This document shows, one piece after another, positions 1 through 7,006 of a DNA stretch of 15,788 bases. The notes beneath the pieces were generated by a model, which was not told the DNA's origin, ran no database searches, and worked only from the letters and a program-made list of their open reading frames with translations. Both the position numbers and the translations under genes were made by a program. The DNA comes from Spirochaeta sp. GTDB lineage: Bacteria > Spirochaetota > Spirochaetia > DSM-27196 > Alkalispirochaetaceae. How positions within the stretch are numbered: position 1 is the stretch's first letter; every line of letters starts with the position of its first letter. The stretch is from the NCBI GenBank assembly GCA_007117185.1, contig SKHA01000356.1, forward strand, positions 1 to 15,788, in the 5' to 3' direction.

Positions 1-361
1 CCAGGACTGCGGCCACATACCAGCGCTGCCGCCCCCGCAGATCGTCACCGAGGTAATAGAAAAAGAAGAGCACCAGAATCACCACGATGGGCAGGGCCAC
101 GAAGAGGACCTTCCGCAGGACCGGCGAGAGCCAGTGGCCGATGCTGAAAGCAATCCCCAGGTTTCTCACATGGGTGATGCGGAAGAAGGTCCCCAGCACC
201 TCGATGGTATGACCGCTCTCATAAAAGAGTGGGACGGTGTTGACGATGATCGCCTTGGTGAGCTGGTCCACCAGCACGATCAACAGGGTCAGTAGCAGGG
301 GGCGCAGAATCTCCCCGCGGAGGATCCGCGAAGGCATGCGCACATGATATGTTCTCGTCAC
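1..361 (-). CDS. lspA: Lipoprotein signal peptidase (signal peptidase II), 3' end outside the window
   Basis: Inner-membrane aspartyl protease that removes signal peptides from prolipoproteins after lipidation. My translation of the reverse strand gives a hydrophobic first segment running into VDQLTK, the conserved LspA motif in the first membrane helix. Next come a periplasmic stretch ending in ITHVRNLGIAFSIG (the family's N-x-G-x-AFS motif) and a second helix rich in Leu, Val and Phe. About 120 codons are visible. The two catalytic aspartates lie in the missing C-terminal third and cannot be checked. A GTG at 361 is preferred as start because TAAGGA sits 6 nt before it; an in-frame ATG at 337 is the alternative and has no good SD. 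It begins 9 nt after the NIF3 stop, so it is the last visible gene of the sorC-NIF3-lspA operon. Confidence 0.9.
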   Translation of the reverse strand, partial: MTRTYHVRMPSRILRGEILRPLLLTLLIVLVDQLTKAIIVNTVPLFYESGHTIEVLGTFFRITHVRNLGIAFSIGHWLSPVLRKVLFVALPIVVILVLFFFYYLGDDLRGRQRWYVAAVL

Positions 362-370
362 GCGTATTCC

Positions 371-1132
371 TTACATTCCCGAGGGCACATCCAGAAAGGT
401 TGTGTCCAGCATTGTTTCGGTGGCCAGCCTTTCTGACATCCGCTGCACCCCCCAAATCTCCGTGGCGTAGTGCCCGCCGAAAATAGCATTGATTCCCGCT
501 TCGCGACAACGGTGGTAGGCCACGTGGTTGGCGTCACCGGTTATGTAGAGGTCAAGGCCCTGTTCAATCGCCTGATCAACCTCCAGAGGCGCGCCGCCGG
601 AGATCAACCCGACAGTACGGATCTCCTTTCTTCCGAAGGGGAGCACCGCCAGGGGTTCAAATCGTTCGCCAAAGAGTTTCCGGATCACCCCGTCGATCTG
701 CTGCGGTGCAGGGAAGGTGCCGGCGACGCCGATAGGAACGCCTTTAACCAGGCCGAAGGGTTCAACCTCTCGCAGCCCCAGCACCTCCGCCATCACCGCG
801 TTGTTACCCACGGACAGATGCGCGTCCAGTGGCAAATGTACCGCGTACAGGGCCATGTCGTGGTCAAAGAGGGTCCGCAGCTGCCGGTACCGGGGTCCGA
901 CCACGCACTCTTCCCGCCCCCAGAACAGACCGTGATGGACAAACAGCAGGTCAGCCCCCCAGTGGGCAGCTTCTTCAAAGACTTGCTGCGCCGCGTCCAC
1001 CGCGAAAGCGACCCGGCGGACGTCCGGGTTCTCCCGGCTCACTTGCAGGCCGTTCCGGGACGAGTCAATTCGATGGAACTCCTCCAGAGGCAAAACGGAA
1101 CGGAAATAACTGTCCAAATCAGCCAGTAGCAT
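371..1132 (-). CDS. NIF3/YbgI-family dinuclear metal-centre protein
   Basis: A 253-residue member of the NIF3 (DUF34) family, toroidal hexamers with a two-metal site facing the central cavity. Its physiological reaction is not settled; GTP cyclohydrolase-I-like and metal-insertion roles have been proposed. Ligand positions known from E. coli YbgI are all present: the HH pair in LLFVHHGLFWG (about residues 66-67), the Asp in HLPLDAH (about 103), and His and Glu in FGGHYATEIWG (about 221 and 225). The length is typical of the short bacterial form without the middle insertion. The reading frame stays open 21 codons upstream, but ATG 1132 is chosen because AGGAGGAGA lies just before it and the homology starts there (LADLDSYF). 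It starts 22 nt after the sorC stop, in one operon. Confidence 0.93.
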   Translation of the reverse strand: MLLADLDSYFRSVLPLEEFHRIDSSRNGLQVSRENPDVRRVAFAVDAAQQVFEEAAHWGADLLFVHHGLFWGREECVVGPRYRQLRTLFDHDMALYAVHLPLDAHLSVGNNAVMAEVLGLREVEPFGLVKGVPIGVAGTFPAPQQIDGVIRKLFGERFEPLAVLPFGRKEIRTVGLISGGAPLEVDQAIEQGLDLYITGDANHVAYHRCREAGINAIFGGHYATEIWGVQRMSERLATETMLDTTFLDVPSGM

Positions 1133-1154
1133 GACTCTCCTCCTCGTCGCGTCC

Positions 1155-2114
1155 TCAGTCGCGACAAAGCAGCCGCGCCGTCGGCTCATCCACAATGAGC
1201 TCGGTCATGAACCGCGCTTCCAGCGCCGCTCTGAGCCCTCGAACCTTGTTTCTTCCACTGACGACACAGATTGCTCGCTTAGCCTGCCGGTAGAGGGACA
1301 GGCCGGGGCCGCTGGCGCGGTGGTTCAGAGGGATGTCCTCCCAGGAGCCGTCCTCACGGAAGAAGACCGTTGCCAGGTCACCGATGACCTTTTCGCGTTC
1401 CAGCTCTTCCAGGTCCGTCGGGTCCAGGTAGCCGGTTGAATAGACATGGCTGGGTACACCGGCGCTGACCGACCCGATGCTGTAAAGAAGCACCTCCGCC
1501 TTTTCCTGCAGTTCGATGATCTGGCGAATGCTCCGTTCACGCCACATCGCTTCCTTCGTTTCCGGATAATCGAAAAACGAGGGCACGGGAAAGAGCATGA
1601 CGTTGGCCTGATAGTTACGAGCGAAGTGCTGCAGAATGCTTGCGGCGTAGCGGTTGTCCGGGGTGAAGGTGTTTCCCGAACCGTTGAGCTGTACGATCCG
1701 CAGGTTTTCTATGCGGTGGGGAACAAGGTTTGAGGCGATCTCGCTGACGGTAGTTCCCCAGGCGATAGCAAGTGTCTCGCCGCCGGTGAGGATGCTGTTC
1801 AGGTAGTTAGCGGTGAATCGGGCGACCCGCTCCAGCCACACCACCTCGCCCATCAGTTCCGGAGCGGGAACCACATGCACCGCCGCGAGGTGGAATCGCT
1901 CACGGATCTGTTTTTCCAGCGGGGAGAGGGCTTTTTCGATATCGACGATCTTTATCTCAACCATACCCGTAGCCCGGGCGTGGGAGAGGAGGCGACTGAC
2001 CTTGGGCCGAGAAAACTTCATCTCCCGGGCGATCGCTTCGGTGGTCAGTCCGTGATAATAGTACAGCGTTGCAACCTTGAGCGATTCCTGGTAGATCCGG
2101 TCTTCCGTATTCAT
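1155..2114 (-). CDS. SorC-family sugar-responsive transcriptional regulator
   Basis: A 319-residue DNA-binding regulator of the SorC/DeoR/CggR type. The N-terminal 60 residues form a helix-turn-helix (LTTEAIAREMKFSRPKVSRLL, with the recognition helix around SRPKVSRLL). The rest is the sugar-phosphate-binding effector domain, recognisable from the ITLAWGTTVSEIA-like segment (here LAIAWGTTVSEIA), LNGSG, the IGSVSAGVPS loop and the C-terminal SGRNKVRGLRAAL segment. The effector cannot be told from sequence, and no sugar-uptake or catabolic gene lies next to it in the window, so its targets are probably elsewhere or include its own operon. It is transcribed divergently from the Lon-like gene. No SD precedes ATG 2114, and the predicted mRNA start gives a leader of only 7-8 nt. 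Confidence 0.92.
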   Translation of the reverse strand: MNTEDRIYQESLKVATLYYYHGLTTEAIAREMKFSRPKVSRLLSHARATGMVEIKIVDIEKALSPLEKQIRERFHLAAVHVVPAPELMGEVVWLERVARFTANYLNSILTGGETLAIAWGTTVSEIASNLVPHRIENLRIVQLNGSGNTFTPDNRYAASILQHFARNYQANVMLFPVPSFFDYPETKEAMWRERSIRQIIELQEKAEVLLYSIGSVSAGVPSHVYSTGYLDPTDLEELEREKVIGDLATVFFREDGSWEDIPLNHRASGPGLSLYRQAKRAICVVSGRNKVRGLRAALEARFMTELIVDEPTARLLCRD

Positions 2115-2128
2115 GAGCGTTACCGTTC

Positions 2129-2157
2129 AGTGTAAAGAGTGGGGTGAACGTTTGCAA
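2129..2157 (-). promoter_or_regulatory. sorC operon promoter (sigma-70 type)
   Basis: Read on the minus strand: -35 TTGCAA (2157-2152), a 17-bp spacer and -10 TACACT (2134-2129). Initiation is expected near 2122, giving a 7-8 nt leader to ATG 2114. The -35 hexamer is its own reverse complement and coincides exactly with the -35 of the opposing lon promoter. Confidence 0.7.
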
Positions 2158-2180
2158 CGGGCCGCGTTGAAAGCTATACT
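2152..2180 (+). promoter_or_regulatory. Promoter of the Lon-like protease gene (sigma-70 type)
   Basis: -35 TTGCAA (2152-2157), a 17-bp spacer and -10 TATACT (2175-2180). The -10 ends 7 nt before ATG 2188, so the predicted transcript begins at or within one base of the start codon. There is no SD. It shares its -35 hexamer with the divergent sorC promoter. Confidence 0.72.
2155..2169. promoter_or_regulatory. Candidate operator: 15-bp near-palindrome between the divergent promoters
   Basis: Arms CAACG and CGTTG around a 5-bp centre, with only one pair in the arm-proximal centre failing to match. It lies in the spacer of the lon promoter and touches the shared -35 hexamer. A site here could control both directions. 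SorC proteins commonly bind next to their own gene, so SorC is the natural candidate ligand, but this is inferred from position only. Confidence 0.35.
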
Positions 2181-2187
2181 CCCGTCA

Positions 2188-4578
2188 ATGAGACAACCGT
2201 CAGAACGCTTCCGGTTGGAACCGGAGGTGGTCCGGTTTCAGGTATCGGAAAAAGAGATAGAACTGCAGGACCACAGCGATCGCCCCCGGCAGATCATCGG
2301 GCAACCGCGAGCAGTAGAAGCGCTGCGCCTGGCCCTGGCGATTCGTGCCAAAGGGTACAACGTCTTCGCAGCCGGCCCCTCGGGAACGGGTAAGCGCACG
2401 GCAATCATGCGAGTGCTGAAAGAGCAACCGTTCCAGCGGGATCGAATGCGGGACATCGCCTACGTCAACAACTTCAACCAGCCTGATCGACCTCGAGTCC
2501 TGTATTTCTCCCCCGGCGACGCCGGCCGCTTCCGGCGACGGATTCAGGAGCTTCTGGACGCTCTGAAAGAACAGCTGCCGGCGCTCCTGGAAAAGGGTGG
2601 GTTTCGGGAAGAACGAGACCGGATCATGCTCGACATGGAGGGACGGGAGGCAGAGGCGCTGCAATCCTTCGAGACGCAGCTCAGCGGTGAGGGATTTACC
2701 ATCGTCCAGATATCTGAGGAAGAGGAGCAACGCAGCGACATCTCTCCGGTAATCGACGGTGAGCCGGTAGCACTTGATGAACTGCACGCCCGGGTCAACG
2801 AAGGATCGCTGTCCCGCAAACATCTGAAACGTATCCGCACGCGATACTACCAGCTGATGGATCAGATGAACCAGATGTTCTTCAATCTGCGGGGTGAACG
2901 TATCATCGCCGAGAATCAGCTTCAGGCGTTGCAGAAAGAGACGATAGAGCCGCTTCTGGAGCAGCAGGCAGGGGCAATCGCCAGGGATTTTGTCGGCGAT
3001 GACATTCAGCTGTTCCTTCGGGATATGAAGAAGGATCTACTGGAGAACCTTGACCTCTTCGTTCCGGATGACCCATCCCGGGAACAGGAAATCCATCAGG
3101 AGCTGCTGCGCTACGGTGTCAATATCGTCGCCGACCACAGCGAGACCGCTCAGATTCCGGTGATTTTCGAGAGTCATCCGGACTACCACAAGCTGTTCGG
3201 AACCCAGGAGATGAATCCGGAGCTGGAAGGACGCCACGGGTTTCTCTCGCTGCGGGCAGGGAGTCTGGTCGGAGCAAGCGGTGGCTATCTGGTGCTTCGC
3301 GCGGAAGATGTCCTTTCACAGGAAGAGCTGTGGAACGGGCTCAAGCGGGCACTTCAGGACGGGCAGACGGAAATCCGCACCCCACCCACCCCCTTCGGCG
3401 CACCGATGCCGATGCTGAAGCCAGAGCCGATCACCCTGGACATGAAGGTGATCCTCATGGGAAGTGAGCACATTTACGACCTGCTTTTCTACCAGGACGA
3501 GGAGTTCGGCAAGCTCTTCAAGGTTCTCAGCGAGTTTGATACGGTCATGGAGAATCTCCCTGAGACGCGGCAGGCATATATGGATTTTATGCGCATGATC
3601 TGTCAGGAGGAGGGTCTTTTACCCTTGAACAACCCCGGAATCGCTGCGGTGATTGAGTACGGGGTTCGCCTGGGGGAGTTTCGAAACAAGCTGAGTACGC
3701 AGTTTTCCCTGGTGGCGGATCTGTTGCGAGAGTCCAGCCACTGGGCCACCTCCGACGGTGGTTCGGTTATCGATCGGAAAGCGGTGGAGAAAGCCCGGGA
3801 GATGCGGCGATTTCTTCACAACCTTCCGGAGGAGAAATACGACGAACAGATCTCGTCGGGTGAGATGATTCTGCAGGTCCGGGGGGAGCGCATCGGGGCG
3901 ATCAACGGTCTGTCGGTGCTGGACCGGGGATATTACGCGTTCGGGCGACCCATGTTGATCACCGCACGGGTAGCCCCGGGAAGCGACGGGGTCATCAACA
4001 TCGAGCGGGAGAGCGGTCTTTCAGGAGAGCTTCATGACAAGGGCATGTACATCCTCCAGGGGTTTCTGCAGGCCACCTACGCCACGGATTTTCCCCTGTC
4101 GGTCAACGCCAGCATCGGGTTTGAGCAGAGCTACGCCGAGGTGGACGGCGACTCCGCGTCGTCTACGGAGATTTATGTACTCCTGTCGGCGATTGGGGAG
4201 CTGCCGCTGCGTCAGGATATCGCGGTAACCGGCAGCGTGAACCAGTTCGGGCAGATCCAGCCGGTTGGGGGCATTTCGGAGAAGATCGAGGGTTTCTATG
4301 CCACCTGCCGCCTCATGGGGCTTACGGGGACACAGGGGGTCCTGATTCCGCGGACAAATATCCAGAATCTGATTCTCTCCCGGGAAGTACAGGAAGCAGT
4401 GGAAGCGCAGCAGTTTCACATCTTCGCGGTACACACCGTTGATGAAGGCATTGAGCTTCTCACCGGAACCACCGCAGGAGTCCGCGGCGGCGATGGCCAC
4501 TTTCCAAAAAACACCGTCAACGGCATGGTAGAACGTCGGTTACGCCAGATGGCTGCGCAAGTGAAGGATTTCAGTTAA
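2188..4578 (+). CDS. Lon-like ATP-dependent protease (S16 family, AAA_32 type)
   Basis: A 796-residue cytoplasmic AAA+ protease of the Lon-related group that lacks the classical LON substrate-binding domain. Visible in order: Walker A GPSGTGKRT (about residues 63-71), a long charged, probably coiled-coil insert (about 145-305), Walker B-like GGYLVLRAED (about 365-374), and a C-terminal S16 protease domain. The catalytic Ser is in EVDGDSAS (about 656) and the Lys in GGISEKIEG (about 699), so the Ser-Lys dyad is intact. The frame is open back to 2113, overlapping the sorC start codon, but that extension contains the promoter, so ATG 2188 is preferred. The family degrades misfolded or regulatory proteins; substrates are unknown. 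It is followed after 57 nt by the ATPase-HDOD gene, which has its own promoter. Confidence 0.92.
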   Translation: MRQPSERFRLEPEVVRFQVSEKEIELQDHSDRPRQIIGQPRAVEALRLALAIRAKGYNVFAAGPSGTGKRTAIMRVLKEQPFQRDRMRDIAYVNNFNQPDRPRVLYFSPGDAGRFRRRIQELLDALKEQLPALLEKGGFREERDRIMLDMEGREAEALQSFETQLSGEGFTIVQISEEEEQRSDISPVIDGEPVALDELHARVNEGSLSRKHLKRIRTRYYQLMDQMNQMFFNLRGERIIAENQLQALQKETIEPLLEQQAGAIARDFVGDDIQLFLRDMKKDLLENLDLFVPDDPSREQEIHQELLRYGVNIVADHSETAQIPVIFESHPDYHKLFGTQEMNPELEGRHGFLSLRAGSLVGASGGYLVLRAEDVLSQEELWNGLKRALQDGQTEIRTPPTPFGAPMPMLKPEPITLDMKVILMGSEHIYDLLFYQDEEFGKLFKVLSEFDTVMENLPETRQAYMDFMRMICQEEGLLPLNNPGIAAVIEYGVRLGEFRNKLSTQFSLVADLLRESSHWATSDGGSVIDRKAVEKAREMRRFLHNLPEEKYDEQISSGEMILQVRGERIGAINGLSVLDRGYYAFGRPMLITARVAPGSDGVINIERESGLSGELHDKGMYILQGFLQATYATDFPLSVNASIGFEQSYAEVDGDSASSTEIYVLLSAIGELPLRQDIAVTGSVNQFGQIQPVGGISEKIEGFYATCRLMGLTGTQGVLIPRTNIQNLILSREVQEAVEAQQFHIFAVHTVDEGIELLTGTTAGVRGGDGHFPKNTVNGMVERRLRQMAAQVKDFS

Positions 4579-4598
4579 GACGACCTACCGTTCGGTTC

Positions 4599-4628
4599 TT
4601 GCGCGGTTTCGGGATCGGCGATTATACT
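4599..4628 (+). promoter_or_regulatory. Promoter of the ATPase-HDOD gene
   Basis: -35 TTGCGC (4599-4604), an 18-bp spacer and -10 TATACT (4623-4628), ending 7 nt before ATG 4636. The spacing to the start codon is the same as at the lon promoter. A GAGGT sits between the -10 and the ATG, but on a transcript starting about 6-7 nt after the -10 it would not be part of the mRNA. Confidence 0.6.
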
Positions 4629-4635
4629 GAGGTCC

Positions 4636-6144
4636 ATGAGCGCCACCGCCGCAGAATCGGTTCTGGACAAAGCAAGCAATGCCGCGCGAAACCAGAAGCC
4701 ATTCGCTATAAAAAGTTATACCCTGCCCCACCAGACAGAAATGCAGATCGACGAGGTCCTGATGGTATTTCTCTCGGAAATGGGACGGGAGGTTCTGAAG
4801 GATTCGCTTGGGTACTGCCTGCGCGAATTGACCACCAACGCCAAGAAAGCCAACACCAAGCGTGTGTATTTCGAGGAAAAATCCCTGGATCTGCTGAACG
4901 ACTCGGACTACCAATCGGGGATGAAGAACTTCAAGAGCGAGACCCTGGACAACATCGCCTACTGGCTCAAGAAGCAGGAGGAGGCGGGGCTCTATATTCG
5001 CGTCAGTTTCCAGATCAAGGCGCGGGACCTGCATATTCGTGTTGCCAACAACACCAAGATTACCCGTAAGGAGCAGATCCGCATCTACGACCGCATCGCC
5101 CGTTCCCGGGCGTTTCGCAGCCTTGAAGAGGCGATGACAGCGGTTTTGGACGACAGCGAGGGGGCAGGCCTGGGTATCGTCATCCTGGTGCTGATGCTCA
5201 AGAAGCTGGGTCTGGACGAGGAGTCCTTCGATATCGATGTTGAGGGCGAGGAGACAGTTGCCCACCTGACGATACCCATGGACGACGCCAAGGTTGAGCA
5301 CCTGCAGACGATGTCAGAGGAGCTGGCCAACCACGTGATGACCCTGCCGCAGTTCCCTGAGAGCATTATGGAGTTGCGTCGGCTGCTGGAGGACCCGGAT
5401 GCTGACATGGGCGAGATCGCCCGCACCCTCGGGAAAGATCCGGCGCTGACCGCAGACCTCATCAAGACAGTCAACAGTGCCCGCTACATGCTCCCCCGGC
5501 GGATGGATAACGTCGTCGAGGCGGTGAAGGTTGTAGGATTGCGGGGGTTGCGGCAGATGCTCTTCAGCTATGGAACGCAACGGGTCCTGGGCGGCGACGA
5601 TGAGAGCAGTTCCTCCCGAGAATTGTGGGAACACAGCCAGCGTACTGCGTTCTACGCGTACGGCATCGCCCGGTTCGTGAGCAAGCGCAAAGAGATTCTT
5701 GACGATGTGTACGTCGGTGGCATCCTCCACGATATGGGCAAGATTATCTTTTCCAGTATTCACCCCGAAACGGTGGAAAAGATTCGCAGCTTCTCCCGAC
5801 AGAAGGGGATCCCCAGCAGTGTCTTTGAGGAGATGAGCGACGGAGTGGATCACTCTGAAGTAGGAGCCCACCTTGCTGAGCGCTGGAACTTCCCGGAGAC
5901 CCTGGTGGAGACGATTCGCTTCCACCACAATCCGCTGAAAGCACAGGCGCAGCATCGCGACGTGGTTGCCACAGTCTACGTGGCCAACGAGCTGTCCAAC
6001 ATGCGGGATCACACCTACGACCAGCTTGACGGCCGGGTATTGCGGATTATCGGAATCAATAATGTGAAAACGCTCCAGCAAGTTCATGAAAAGCTAAAGA
6101 ACCAATATGACCAAGAATTTGCCAGGCTGGAAAGGGCTCGCTGA
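4636..6144 (+). CDS. Fused GHKL-type ATPase/HDOD-domain signalling protein
   Basis: A 502-residue soluble protein with two modules. Residues 35-215 look like a histidine-kinase-type (GHKL) ATPase: an N-box-like CLRELTTNAKKAN (E64, N68) and a glycine-rich ATP-lid motif GAGLG (176-180) followed by hydrophobic helix residues. No phospho-accepting His domain precedes it, so it is not an ordinary sensor kinase. Residues 230-490 are an HDOD domain: LPQFPESIMEL, ALTADLIKTVNSARY, ELWEHSQRTAFYA, GGILHDMGKII (H365-D366), DHSEVGAHLAERWNFP (H406) and RFHHNP (H430-H431). HDOD proteins act in signalling (motility, type IV pili, stress) and usually lack proven phosphohydrolase activity; here the HD dyad and later histidines are retained. 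It follows lon on the same strand but has its own promoter. The domain calls are firm; the biological role is unknown. Confidence 0.85.
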   Translation: MSATAAESVLDKASNAARNQKPFAIKSYTLPHQTEMQIDEVLMVFLSEMGREVLKDSLGYCLRELTTNAKKANTKRVYFEEKSLDLLNDSDYQSGMKNFKSETLDNIAYWLKKQEEAGLYIRVSFQIKARDLHIRVANNTKITRKEQIRIYDRIARSRAFRSLEEAMTAVLDDSEGAGLGIVILVLMLKKLGLDEESFDIDVEGEETVAHLTIPMDDAKVEHLQTMSEELANHVMTLPQFPESIMELRRLLEDPDADMGEIARTLGKDPALTADLIKTVNSARYMLPRRMDNVVEAVKVVGLRGLRQMLFSYGTQRVLGGDDESSSSRELWEHSQRTAFYAYGIARFVSKRKEILDDVYVGGILHDMGKIIFSSIHPETVEKIRSFSRQKGIPSSVFEEMSDGVDHSEVGAHLAERWNFPETLVETIRFHHNPLKAQAQHRDVVATVYVANELSNMRDHTYDQLDGRVLRIIGINNVKTLQQVHEKLKNQYDQEFARLERAR

Positions 6145-6152
6145 TCAGTGAG

Positions 6153-6277
6153 CACCAGCCTGTTGAAAAAGTCGAGTTAACGCACTGTATAGAAAGACGT
6201 TAGTCGCTTTCGAAGCTGAGCTGCCATTTATTCGCTGTCCTACAAAAAGATATCGGTATTCTATCAACAGGCTTGTG
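6153..6277. repeat. 125-bp AT-rich segment with inverted-repeat ends (IS remnant or MITE-like)
   Basis: The left end CACCAGCCTGTTGA (6153-6166) matches the reverse complement of the right end (6264-6277) at 13 of 14 positions; the inner 10 (AGCCTGTTGA and TCAACAGGCT) are perfect. The left arm continues into AAAAAGTC, so it reads like the GCCTGTTGAAAAA-type termini of several insertion sequences. The interior is AT-rich, unlike the flanking genes, and encodes nothing convincing. No clear target-site duplication was found; GTGA occurs just outside both ends but at unequal distances. The segment follows the stop of the ATPase-HDOD gene, so it could also form a long-loop RNA stem there. Confidence 0.5.
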
Positions 6278-6290
6278 ATTACTGCAAAAC

Positions 6291-6320
6291 TTGACAGCCA
6301 ACCCCGATAAGTAGTATTTT
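6291..6320 (+). promoter_or_regulatory. Promoter of the glutaredoxin-OsmC operon
   Basis: Perfect -35 TTGACA (6291-6296), with -10 candidates TAGTAT (6312-6317, 15-bp spacer) or TATTTT (6315-6320, 18-bp spacer), in a very AT-rich stretch. It sits just right of the inverted-repeat segment and is the only TTGACA-type -35 identified in the window. This gene also has a strong SD. Confidence 0.65.
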
Positions 6321-6353
6321 TTATATATAAAAGAAACAATATTGGAGGATATT

Positions 6354-6584
6354 ATGGCGGTTAAGGTGTATACCACTCCCACGTGTTCGTTCTGCACGCA
6401 GGTAAAGCGTTACTTCCGCGAGCAACGGGTCCCGTTTCGGGAGTACGATGTTGCCCGGGACGAGCGTCGGGCCAACGAAATGATGAAAAAATCCGGCCAG
6501 ATGGGTGTGCCCGTTTTGGATATTCACGGTACGATCATCGTCGGGTTCGACAAAGACAAGATCGATCGCGCCCTGAGGAGATAA
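6354..6584 (+). CDS. Glutaredoxin-like small redox protein (NrdH/YruB type)
   Basis: A 76-residue thioredoxin-fold protein with the redox motif CSFC (C11, C14) in VYTTPTCSFCTQVK and the cis-proline segment GVPVLD (about residues 50-55), followed by the GFDKDKID helix typical of the family. These proteins reduce disulfides or act with ribonucleotide reductase; nothing here points to a particular partner. ATG 6354 is chosen because GGAGG lies 5 nt before it; an upstream TTG at 6342 is unlikely. It is followed 2 nt later by the OsmC-like gene, which has its own GAGGAG SD inside the end of this gene, so the two are clearly co-transcribed. Confidence 0.92.
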   Translation: MAVKVYTTPTCSFCTQVKRYFREQRVPFREYDVARDERRANEMMKKSGQMGVPVLDIHGTIIVGFDKDKIDRALRR

Positions 6585-6586
6585 CT

Positions 6587-7006
6587 ATGGCAGGAACAAA
6601 ACTGGTCTGGCAGGGAGAGATGTCCTTCGATGTGGAGCTGCAGGGCCATCACTTCATGGTAGATGCTGACGAGTCGGTAGGAGGAAAGGATCGCGGACCA
6701 CGACCCAAAGCGCTCCTGCTCAGTGCCCTTGGGGGTTGTACCGGCATGGACGTGGTAGCAATCCTTGGGAAGATGCAGATGCCCTACACTCGATTTGAGC
6801 TGGACGTCCAGGGCGAAACGGGAACGGAACACCCGAAGGTGTATACCGAAGTGAAGGTAGTCTACTCATTCTGGGGAGAAGAACTGAACCTGGAGAAGAT
6901 CGAAAAAGCGGTCTCCCTCTCACAGGAGAAGTATTGTGGTGTCGCCGCTACGCTGAAACTGGCGGGTACGGTGGATTACGAGATCCGCCTTAATCCGGAG
7001 AGTTGA
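6587..7006 (+). CDS. OsmC/Ohr-family peroxide-related redox protein
   Basis: A 139-residue OsmC-fold protein. The two conserved cysteines are present: C51 in LSALGGCTGMDVV and C117 in KYCGVAATL, the pair that reduces organic hydroperoxides in OsmC and Ohr. The sequence style (short N-terminus, RPKALLLSALGGC) is closer to the YhfA/OsmC-like branch than to Ohr, so the exact substrate is open. It pairs with the glutaredoxin-like gene 2 nt upstream, which fits a dithiol-recycling role. Its last 17 nt overlap the end of the convergent RNA methyltransferase gene, leaving no room for a terminator between them. Confidence 0.92.
   Translation: MAGTKLVWQGEMSFDVELQGHHFMVDADESVGGKDRGPRPKALLLSALGGCTGMDVVAILGKMQMPYTRFELDVQGETGTEHPKVYTEVKVVYSFWGEELNLEKIEKAVSLSQEKYCGVAATLKLAGTVDYEIRLNPES

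Noticed and set aside
728..735. GCCGATAG, resembling a sigma-28 -10 element
   Set aside because: No TAAA at the required distance, and it is inside the NIF3 coding region on the opposite strand.
470..1129. 219-codon plus-strand open frame
   Set aside because: Fully antisense to the NIF3 gene, which has clear motifs and an excellent SD.
4585..5301. 238-codon minus-strand open frame
   Set aside because: Antisense to the ATPase-HDOD gene, no family motif, and typical of GC-rich shadow frames.
6145..6339. 64-codon minus-strand open frame ending in LTRLFQQAGAH
   Set aside because: It runs across the AT-rich inverted-repeat segment; no SD or domain, and it reads like translated IS-end sequence rather than a gene.
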